Origin: an uncultured Actinomycetes bacterium
GTDB lineage: Bacteria; Actinomycetota; Thermoleophilia; Solirubrobacterales; Solirubrobacteraceae
DNA: 7,760 nt
Assembly: GCA_937888775.1 (NCBI GenBank)
Contig: CALAQT010000019.1
Span: 1 to 7,760, forward strand
Reading direction: 5' to 3'
The position numbers and the translations under genes were made by a program. Below, in pieces: positions 1 to 6,111 of this stretch; positions within the stretch are counted from its first letter, which is position 1, and the number at the start of each line of letters is the position of its first letter. Below the pieces are notes generated by a model. That model saw only the letters and a list, made by a program, of their open reading frames with translations. It was not told where the DNA came from and ran no database searches.

Positions 1-2086
1 AGCCGGCCGCCTGCAGCCGGCGGTCGCCCAGCCACCGCGCCAGCAGCGCGCCGGTGCGCAGGGCCGTCCGTGCGGCCCGCTCGGCGGTCGCATAGCGCTT
101 GGCGATCTCCAGCGCCGCCCGCTCAGCGCGCTCATCGTGCTCACGAGCGCGCAGTCCCTTCACCAGCCGGCCGGTATCGATTCCGACCGGACATGCGAGC
201 ATGCAGGTGCCGTCGACCGCGCACGTCTGGATCGCGTCGTACTCGTACTGCTGCGCCAACGCCTGCAGCACGGGCGATCCCGGCGCCTGGCGCGCCATCT
301 CCCGGCGCAGCGCGATCCGCTGGCGAGGCGTGGTGGTCACGTTGCGTGACGGGCACACCGGCTCACAGAAGCCGCACTCGATGCACTTGGTCGCGACGTC
401 CTCGATCTCGGGCACCCCCTTGAGATTGCGCAGGTGCACGCCGGGCTCGCGGTTGAGCACGATCCCAGGTGCGAGGATCCCCTCCGGATCAGCGAGCCGC
501 TTGACCTGCCACATCAGCTCGGTTGCCCGGCTCCCCCACTCGCGCTCCACGAACGGCGCCATGTTGATTCCCGTCCCGTGCTCGGCCTTCAGCGATCCGT
601 CGTACTTGTCGACGATCAGCGCCACCAGATCGTGGATGAACGCGTCGTAGCGCTCGAGCTCGGCGGGCTGGCTGAAGTTCGCCCCCAGGATGAAGTGCAG
701 GTTGCCGGCCGACGCGTGGCCAGCAACGCCCGGTAGGAAGCCGTGCGCCAGCAGCAGCGCCTGCAGGTCTGAGACCGCCTCGGCGACGCGGGCCGGCGGC
801 ACGCAGACATCCTCGATGATCATCGTCACACCCGGCGGGCGCATCGCCGCCAGCAAACCCTGCATGCCCTCCCGTACGCGCCACAGCATCTCGATCTGCT
901 CGGGTTCACGGCTGAAGCCCGGCTTGCTCAGCAGCGCGCGGCCGTGGAGGATATCCAGCGCCGCCCGCTCTGGCGCGTCGAGCTGGTCAGGATCCTCGGC
1001 GCGGAACTCGATCAGCAGCGCCGCGGAGGTCGGTGGCAGCTCCTTCCACGCTTCAGGGATGCCCGGCATGTTGTAGGCGGCGGCGATCAGCGTCGGGGCG
1101 ACCATCAGCTCGGTCGCGGTGGCCCCCGCGGCCACCAGCGGACCGACCGCGTCCGCAGCCGCGTCGAGGTCCTCAAAGCAGGCCAGCGCGAGCGTCGTGT
1201 GGCGCCCGAGCGGGACCGTCTCGAACACGGCCTCGGCGACGAATGCGAGCGTTCCCTCCGAGCCCACGATCAGCCTCCGGAAGATCTCCAGCGGCGATTC
1301 GGCATCAAGGAACGCGCACAGCCGGTAGCCGGTCGTGTTCTTGATCTTGAACTTGTCCGCCACGCGCTGGGCCAGCGCGCCGTCCGCGCGCAGCTCGTCG
1401 CGGATCTGGGCCAGGCCGGCGGCCAGCTCAGGCGCCGCATGGGCAAAGCGCTCCTCGGCGCCTGCGGCGGCAGTGTCGATCACCACTCCGTTGGCCAGCA
1501 CGAGGGTCATCGAACGGACCGTCTGATAGGAGTCGGCGCTGACCCCGCATCGCATCCCGCCGGAGTTGTTGGCGATCACCCCGCCGACGCAGGCGATGTT
1601 GGTGCTGGCCGGATCCGGGCCCAGCCGCCGCCCGTGGCGCGCCAGCCGGCGGTTGACGTGCCCAAGCACGGTCCCGGGGCCGACGCGGGCCAGCCGGCCA
1701 TCTCGCTCGATCGAGATGTGCTGCCAGTGGCGGCGGACATCGACCAGGATCGAGTCGGTCTGGGATTGGCCGTTGAGGCTCGTGCCGCCGGCCCGGAAGA
1801 CCAGCGGCGCGTGCAGCTCGCCGGCCAGCTTCAACAGCGCCACGACGTCACCGACGTCGTGCGGCATTGCAACCGCCCGGGGGATCATCCGATAGGGGCT
1901 GGCATCCGATGCGTAGGCGATCAGATCAAGGGCCCGCGTCAGCACACGGTCTGACCCCAGCCCGGCCGTCAGCTGCGAGCGCAGGGGTTCAGGGGTTCCG
2001 CCGGCGACCCAACCAGGCGCGCGGTCAGCCGCCGGCTGGAGCGCGTCGGCGCCCACCCGGATCAGGTCGGGGGCGAGCGTGGTCAC
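1..2086 (-). CDS. FAD-linked 2-hydroxyacid dehydrogenase with Fe-S domain (D-lactate dehydrogenase/YdiJ-like), C-terminus cut by window edge
   Basis: Predicted to oxidise a D-2-hydroxy acid to the 2-oxo acid with FAD and pass electrons through 4Fe-4S clusters to the respiratory chain. The 695 codons seen start at GTG (2086-2084) and stay open to the left edge. In order: a PCMH-type FAD-binding domain with FRAGGTSLNGQS (residues 98-109) and CVGGVIANNSGG (166-177); VGSEGTLAFV (274-283); a cap/C-terminal oxidase domain with GHASAGNLHF (456-465) and EHGTGI (502-507); then ferredoxin-like motifs CIECGFCEPVC (568-578) and Cys622/628/632 before PVGI. Family members with this order are usually 900-1000 aa and end in GlpC-like cysteine-rich domains, so about a quarter is missing here. 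The start overlaps the stop of the decarboxylase gene (TAGTG) and has no clear ribosome site, suggesting translational coupling; an in-frame GTG at 2098 is an alternative. The family is certain; the substrate (lactate, 2-hydroxyglutarate, mandelate or other) is not. The neighbouring 2-oxo-acid decarboxylase suggests the product feeds that enzyme. Confidence 0.88.
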   Translation of the reverse strand, partial: MTTLAPDLIRVGADALQPAADRAPGWVAGGTPEPLRSQLTAGLGSDRVLTRALDLIAYASDASPYRMIPRAVAMPHDVGDVVALLKLAGELHAPLVFRAGGTSLNGQSQTDSILVDVRRHWQHISIERDGRLARVGPGTVLGHVNRRLARHGRRLGPDPASTNIACVGGVIANNSGGMRCGVSADSYQTVRSMTLVLANGVVIDTAAAGAEERFAHAAPELAAGLAQIRDELRADGALAQRVADKFKIKNTTGYRLCAFLDAESPLEIFRRLIVGSEGTLAFVAEAVFETVPLGRHTTLALACFEDLDAAADAVGPLVAAGATATELMVAPTLIAAAYNMPGIPEAWKELPPTSAALLIEFRAEDPDQLDAPERAALDILHGRALLSKPGFSREPEQIEMLWRVREGMQGLLAAMRPPGVTMIIEDVCVPPARVAEAVSDLQALLLAHGFLPGVAGHASAGNLHFILGANFSQPAELERYDAFIHDLVALIVDKYDGSLKAEHGTGINMAPFVEREWGSRATELMWQVKRLADPEGILAPGIVLNREPGVHLRNLKGVPEIEDVATKCIECGFCEPVCPSRNVTTTPRQRIALRREMARQAPGSPVLQALAQQYEYDAIQTCAVDGTCMLACPVGIDTGRLVKGLRAREHDERAERAALEIAKRYATAERAARTALRTGALLARWLGDRRLQAAG

Positions 2087-3687
2087 TATTCCAGCCACAT
2101 CCCCGAGGCAACCGGTACCTGCAGCAGGCGAGGTCCATCGCCGGCGCCGATCGTCTCGCGCAGCGCCGCGGTCAGGGCCTCACGGCCGCTGACCTCCCGC
2201 GCCTGCATCCCGTACGCGCGCGCGACCGCCGCCACGTCGAGCCCCGGCAGGTCCAGCCCCGGCGCACCTGAGACCTGCTCGAGCATCGCGAACCACTTGA
2301 GGATCATGTACTCCTGGTTTCGCAGCACCAGGAAGGTCACGGGCAGCTTGTAGGCGACCGCGCTCCACAGCGCGGTGATCCCGTACTGGGCCGAGCCCTC
2401 GCCGAGCACGCACACGACCGGGCGACTGGGCTGGGCCAGCTGCACGCCGACCGCCGCCGAGATTCCGTAGCCAAGCCCGCCGCTGGCGCAGAAGTAGTAG
2501 CTGCCCGGGGTCGAGATCCGCAGCCGGTTGCGCAGCGCCAACGTGCTGGACGGCGTCTCGACCACCGCGATCCCGTCCGGTGGCCAGGCATCGGCGAGCG
2601 CCGCCATCGCCTCGGAGCCGCTCAACGGATCGGCGCGCGGCGGCTCGCCCGGCGCCGGGCGCGGCACCGGCGCCCGGCGGTCTGACTCGCCCACCAGTTC
2701 GACCAGGCGCTCCAGCGCGATCGCCACGTCGCCGACGATCGCGTCGCCCATCGGTGCGCGGGCCGCCTCGCCAGCATCGCTGGTGATCGCCACCAGCCTC
2801 GTATCGGGCGCCAGCAACGGGCCGGGCAGGTACGGGTAGTACGGGAACACGGAGGAGCCGACCACGAGCACGAGGTCATGGTCCTTGAGCGTCTCGGAGA
2901 TCGGGCCGATCGCGGGGGGCAGGATCCCGACGAAGGCCGGATGGCGCTCCGGGAAGCCGATCCGCGAACCACCGGTGGCGGGGCTCGCCCAGACCGCCAG
3001 GCGCTGGCGCTCGGCCAGCGCGACCGCCGCATCCCAGCCGCCGCTGGCGTCGATCTCGGGACCGGCGATCAGCGCCGGATTGCGCGCCGCCTCGAGCGCC
3101 CGCGCAAGCTCCGTCAGCGCATCGGCATCCGGCGCGCCGCGCCCACTGACCCTGCGCGCGGTCGCCTGGCGCGAGCGGTCCTCGTCTGCCTCCTGATTCC
3201 AGTCGTCCATCGGGATCGAGACGAACGCCGGTCCCCGCGGTGGGAGCGTCGCATGGTGGATCGCCCGGGCCAGCGCCCCGGGCACGTCCTGCGCCCGCGG
3301 CGGCTCATGGCTCCACTTGACGTATGGCTGCGGGCCGACCGTCGCGTCGCGGTTTGTCAGATTCGCCTCGATCGTGATCTGCGCGCGAACCTGCTGGCCG
3401 GCGGTGATCACCAACGGCGCCTTGTTGGCCTGCGCGTTGAAGATCCCGCCCACGGCGTTGCCGACGCCGGGAGCCGTGTGCAGGTTGACGTGCGTCGGGC
3501 GCCCCGTGGCCTGGGCATAGCCGTCGGCCATCCCAACCACCACCAGCTCCTGCAGACCGAGCACGTACGTGAAGTCCTCCGGGAAGTCAGCGAGCATCGG
3601 TAGCTCAGTCGAGCCGGGATTGCCGAAGATCGTCGTCATCCCATGGGCGCGAAACAGCTCAAAGGTCGCTTCACGTACGTTGGCCAT
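2086..3687 (-). CDS. mdlC: Benzoylformate decarboxylase-like ThDP-dependent 2-oxo-acid decarboxylase
   Basis: A 533-aa cytosolic ThDP enzyme that aligns from end to end with Pseudomonas putida benzoylformate decarboxylase (528 aa, recalled from memory), which converts 2-oxo acids to aldehyde and CO2. The Pyr domain has FGNPGSTELP (21-30) with Ser26, the ThDP-activating Glu47 and His70 at the same numbers as in the P. putida enzyme. The central domain includes EAARAPMGDAIVGD (307-320). The PP domain has GSYYFCASGGLGYG (395-408) and the cofactor motif GEGSAQYGITALW (429-441) to Asn457. Differences: catalytic His281 aligns with Tyr284; the GDG metal ligand Asp is Glu430; Ala460 of the substrate pocket is Ile462; Asn454 is Arg456. 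Ala460Ile is an exchange reported to shift the Pseudomonas enzyme towards short aliphatic 2-oxo acids. A strong ribosome site (3696-3703) fixes the start. Family membership is secure; benzoylformate as substrate is doubtful. Confidence 0.88.
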   Translation of the reverse strand: MANVREATFELFRAHGMTTIFGNPGSTELPMLADFPEDFTYVLGLQELVVVGMADGYAQATGRPTHVNLHTAPGVGNAVGGIFNAQANKAPLVITAGQQVRAQITIEANLTNRDATVGPQPYVKWSHEPPRAQDVPGALARAIHHATLPPRGPAFVSIPMDDWNQEADEDRSRQATARRVSGRGAPDADALTELARALEAARNPALIAGPEIDASGGWDAAVALAERQRLAVWASPATGGSRIGFPERHPAFVGILPPAIGPISETLKDHDLVLVVGSSVFPYYPYLPGPLLAPDTRLVAITSDAGEAARAPMGDAIVGDVAIALERLVELVGESDRRAPVPRPAPGEPPRADPLSGSEAMAALADAWPPDGIAVVETPSSTLALRNRLRISTPGSYYFCASGGLGYGISAAVGVQLAQPSRPVVCVLGEGSAQYGITALWSAVAYKLPVTFLVLRNQEYMILKWFAMLEQVSGAPGLDLPGLDVAAVARAYGMQAREVSGREALTAALRETIGAGDGPRLLQVPVASGMWLE

Positions 3688-3695
3688 CAGCGTGC

Positions 3696-3703
3696 TCCTC
3701 CTT
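3696..3703 (-). promoter_or_regulatory. Strong ribosome binding site of the decarboxylase gene
   Basis: The minus strand reads AAGGAGGA, followed by 8 nt (GCACGCTG) and then ATG at 3687. This is a near-perfect anti-16S match at good spacing. It settles the start codon and shows that the gene is translated independently of the frameshifted gene upstream. Confidence 0.85.
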
Positions 3704-3753
3704 GGTCGCTGCGCAGACTATTGGGCGCTCGGCATCCACATGGTCGTGGGGCC

Positions 3754-5279
3754 CTATAACTTCGCCAGCACTTCGGCGGCGGCGCGCTCGCCCGAGCTCA
3801 CCGCGCCGTCCATGTAGCCGTTCCAGTAGGTGGCGGTTTCCGTACCCGCCCAGTGAATCCTGCCGACCGGCTCGCGCAGCCGCGATCCGTAGACCAGCAG
3901 CGTGCCCGGGCTTGGGATGCCGACCGGGCAGCCTCGGGTCCATGCTCCGCGCTCCAGCTGGTCTCCAGGAAGTCCCGCGGATGTCTGGCCTGCGGCCCAA
4001 AGAAGCCGGCGTATTGCGCCAGCACCGACGCCCGCCGGGCCGGGGGCGACATCGTCGCGTACCGGCGCGCGTCGTCGCCACCGACAAAGCTGAACAGGAG
4101 CCCGGGGCGCCCGCCGGGAGGTGAGTCATCGAACGTCAGGCTCGCCGGGCCCGCCGTCGCCACGGCCGTGCCGGTCAGCCCCTGATCGCGCCAGAACGGA
4201 CGGTCGTAGACCGCCGCGACCTTGGTCAGCGTTCCCTGCCCGAAGCGCTGGGTCAGCTGATCACGCTGAAACGGCAGGATCGGCTGGTAGTCGATCCGGC
4301 CGGCCAGCGCCGGCGCAATCGCCACGATCGCCTGCCTGGCGTTGACCGTGGCCCGGTCAGACACGACGGTGACGCCATCAGCGTTCTGCTCGATCCGGCG
4401 CACCGGCGAGCCCAGCACGAGACGCTGGGCGAGGCGCGCCGCCAGCTCCAGCGCGATCACCTGCGAGCCACCTCTAAAGCGCGACATCTGCGCGCCGCCG
4501 CGCGTGTTGAAGTTGCGCTGGAAGGTCCCGGGGTGGGTCCGGTCGCCCGAAGCGGCGACGTAGAACAGCGTGAACAGCAGCGAGAGCTCCCGCGGCTCGG
4601 CTCCGAAGATCGCCCGGGTGGCGGCCGCGACGAGCTGGTTGAAACGCGGCGTGACGTCGTGGGCGTTGATGAAGCTCTCCAGCGTCTGGCCGTCCCAGGC
4701 GGCGGCGTTGACGGCCGTCCAGGGAGCAGCTACCGGCACCGATTTCGACATCTGGTCGATCTCCAGCACAATCGTCGCGAGGTCGCCGGCGATCGTCGGA
4801 TCGGGCGGAGCGGTGCCGAACGGGCTCCTGTCGCTGTAGGTCAGCCGCGTGCCGTCGGCGACATATAGGTCGTTGCCCTTGTCGTAGACCGGGAACGTCC
4901 CCACGCCCAGCTCGCGGGCGAGCGCCATCACGCGATCCTGGGTCGGCCCCACGAACGTGCCGCCCCGCTCTGAGACGTGCCCACCGCCGAGGTCGTGGTT
5001 CCAGACCCGGCCGCCGACCCGGTCGCGCGCCTCCAGCACGACCACCGAGCGTCCCGCCTGCGAGAGCGTGTGCGCCGCCGTCAGGCCGGCGAAGCCGGCG
5101 CCGATCACGACGACATCGGCCGAGCTCGGGACGGGCGCTCCCTTTGACGCGGTCCTGCGCGCCGGCCTGGCGACCTGCGCCGAGGCGGGTGCGGCGGCGG
5201 CCGCTCCGGCGACCAGCGTGCCCGCGACGAACCGGCGCCGACTGATCTGGCGCTGCTCGCCGTGGCGATCGGAGGTCAT
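3754..5279 (-). pseudogene. Tat-exported flavin monoamine oxidase, interrupted by one frameshift
   Basis: FAD amine oxidase of the MAO family: amine + O2 + water to aldehyde, ammonia and H2O2. The start is ATG 5279, with GGAGG at 5291-5295. The N-terminus is a Tat signal: SRRRFVAG (13-20), an alanine-rich core, and cleavage probably after ASA near residue 34, so the enzyme would act outside the membrane. The Rossmann motif is VVIGAGFAGLTAA (57-69), then LEARDRVGGRV and GGTFVGPTQDR, close to MAO-A/B; GTLTKVAAVY carries the family's active-site lysine. The frame breaks at about 3941-3947, after SWSAE. Shifting by one base gives [13 protein letters not shown], then [20 protein letters not shown] and a stop at 3756-3754, for about 508 aa with one base restored. 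The Cys of RGCP aligns with the cysteine that binds FAD in MAO-B (GGCYTT). Uncorrected, the frame runs to a stop at 3798 and loses the C-terminal FAD motif. It is either a recent pseudogene or a sequencing indel; the amine substrate is unknown. Confidence 0.85.
3941..3947 (-). other. Frameshift site in the amine oxidase gene
   Basis: Coding-strand sequence GAGCATGG. The upstream frame reads GAG CAT GGA; homology requires GAG CAx TGG ACC CGA GGC TGC, i.e. E-x-W-T-R-G-C. One missing base explains the shift. Codon phase supports this: the start at 5279 and the natural stop at 3756-3754 differ by exactly one position. Confidence 0.85.
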
Positions 5280-5290
5280 CTGCGCGTTTG

Positions 5291-5295
5291 CCTCC
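5291..5295 (-). promoter_or_regulatory. Ribosome binding site of the amine oxidase gene
   Basis: The minus strand reads GGAGG, 11 nt before ATG 5279. This favours that start over in-frame ATGs at 5300 and 5321, which would lie before or overlap the aldolase stop, and it gives a Tat signal with a normal short n-region. Confidence 0.6.
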
Positions 5296-5304
5296 GGCAT
5301 CCGA

Positions 5305-5953
5305 TCATCGCGGGGCGGCATTCAGGCCGGCGTAGTTGCGGCGGTCGGCCGCCGATGCCACGGCCACCAACTGGTCGTGATCGAGCGCCCGCGGCGTCCC
5401 GATCGCGGCCGCGCGCCAGTACACCGTGCAGGCCCACTCCAGCAGGCGCGAGTGCTCCATCGCCGCGTCGAGGTCGCCCGTGCACGATCGCCCCGTGATT
5501 GGCCATCAGCGCCGCGGAGCGACCCTGCAGGGCGTCGAGCGTCAGCTGAGCCAGCTCGGGGCTGCCAAAGGTGGCGTAGGGGGCGACGCGGATCGGTCCC
5601 CCGAGCGCCAGCAGCTGATAGTGGACGGCCGGAAGCTCATCGATCACGCACGCAAGCGCGGTCGCAAATGGCGCATGCATGTGCACCACGGCGCCGGCAC
5701 CATAGCGCCGGTAGACACCGAGGTGCAGATCGAGCTCGGAGGTCGGCGCGCCGTGTCCCTCCAGCCGGTTTCCGTCAAGGTCGACGATCACCATGTCGCC
5801 GGGGTCCAGGTTCGCCAGCGCCGCGCCGCTGGGCGTCACGGCGATCCGATCGCCCGCGCGCTGCGAGATGTTTCCAGCGGTCCCCAGGACGAGCCCTTCT
5901 TCGGCCAGGCGCCGCGCTGCCGCCGCGACTCGTTCCCGCTCAGCTTCGAGCAT
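5305..5953 (-). pseudogene. Class II aldolase (L-fuculose-phosphate aldolase family), interrupted by one frameshift
   Basis: A zinc-dependent aldolase of the FucA/RhaD/AraD family, which cleaves or forms sugar phosphates through an enediolate of dihydroxyacetone phosphate or glycolaldehyde; some members instead act as epimerases or decarboxylases. The start ATG 5953 has GAGAGG 5 nt upstream. GTAGNIS (24-30), TPSG (40-43), SE (72-73), HMH (91-93), HY (111-112), APYATFGSPEL (124-134) and NHG (152-154) match E. coli FucA. Glu73, His91, His93 and His153 correspond to its zinc ligands, and Tyr112 to active-site Tyr113. After AIVHG (155-159) the frame breaks; the shifted frame reads DLDAAMEHSRLLEWA and ends at TGA 5307-5305. 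Restoring two bases gives 216 aa (E. coli FucA has 215) and the family-like HGRDLDAA. Uncorrected, the frame ends at 5276 with an Arg/Gly/Pro-rich tail typical of out-of-frame GC-rich DNA. The family is certain, the substrate is not; it is either a pseudogene or a sequencing error. Confidence 0.85.
5473..5482 (-). other. Frameshift site in the aldolase gene
   Basis: The coding strand reads GTGCACGGGCGACCTC. Consensus requires V-H-G-R-D-L, which would be encoded by GTGCACGGGCGCGACCTC, so loss of one GC dinucleotide within a GCGCG run explains the shift. Removing one base (VHGDL) would also restore the frame but fits the family spacing less well. Confidence 0.75.
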
Positions 5954-6018
5954 CAGCGCCTCTCATGGCCGCGACGCTAACAAATACCGTCGTGTCATCC
6001 CGCCCCGTGAGGGCACCG

Positions 6019-6058
6019 CTTGGAGAAGTCTTAGCTGAGGACCGCCGTAAGAACCAAG
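6019..6058. repeat. Imperfect inverted repeat in the divergent intergenic region
   Basis: Outer arms CTTGG (6019-6023) and CCAAG (6054-6058); inner arms TCTTA (6029-6033) and TAAGA (6048-6052), with a 14-nt loop and an unequal internal bulge (5 nt against 1 nt). It could be an operator or an RNA fold. The arms are short, so chance is a real alternative. Confidence 0.35.
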
Positions 6059-6094
6059 TCTCTGCGGGCCGCCGCCGAAGCATCTCGCCCTTCC

Positions 6095-6100
6095 TATACT
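6095..6100 (+). promoter_or_regulatory. Candidate -10 element of the ABC exporter gene
   Basis: TATACT fits the actinobacterial -10 consensus TANNNT and ends 9 nt before the ATG at 6110. Transcription would start at or within a few bases of the start codon, giving a leaderless or nearly leaderless mRNA. This agrees with the lack of any purine-rich ribosome site before this ATG. No good -35 is seen 16-18 nt upstream, where the sequence is GC-rich. Confidence 0.4.
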
Positions 6101-6111
6101 TTCTGAAGTAT
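6096..6111. repeat. Perfect inverted repeat over the exporter start codon
   Basis: ATACTT, TCTG, AAGTAT: 6-bp arms with a 4-nt spacer. It overlaps both the candidate -10 element and the first two bases of the ATG, a position where a bound repressor would block transcription. It is a possible operator; no regulator gene lies in the window. Confidence 0.4.

Larger units (their letters stand above)
5954..6109. other. Divergent intergenic region between the aldolase operon and the ABC exporter
   Basis: This 156-bp spacer should hold the promoters of both units. It is visibly richer in A/T than the flanking genes in places (around 5978-5988, 6026-6034 and 6091-6112). It contains the aldolase ribosome site (5959-5964), an imperfect hairpin at 6019-6058, and a TATACT element with an inverted repeat next to the exporter start. 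No convincing promoter for the minus strand was found; TTGGTT followed 17 nt later by CTAAGA (reading 6057 towards 6029) is a weak candidate. Confidence 0.6.

Noticed and set aside
944..1954. Plus-strand open frame of 336 codons opposite the dehydrogenase
   Set aside because: The opposite strand encodes a clear FAD/Fe-S enzyme over the whole stretch; this translation shows no motifs and has shadow-like Arg/Gly/Asp composition.
2878..3603. Plus-strand open frame of 241 codons opposite the decarboxylase
   Set aside because: Antisense to a well-conserved ThDP enzyme; Arg-rich, with no domain and no ribosome site that sets it apart.
3688..3753. Possible separate promoter or terminator between the amine oxidase and the decarboxylase
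   Set aside because: The 66-nt gap holds only a weak CCAC/GTGG inverted repeat without a T-run, and no convincing -35/-10 pair. Only the ribosome site is supported.
5276..5953. Programmed frameshifting in the aldolase
   Set aside because: No slippery heptamer or clear downstream structure at the break, and the family is not known to use recoding. A deletion or sequencing error is simpler.
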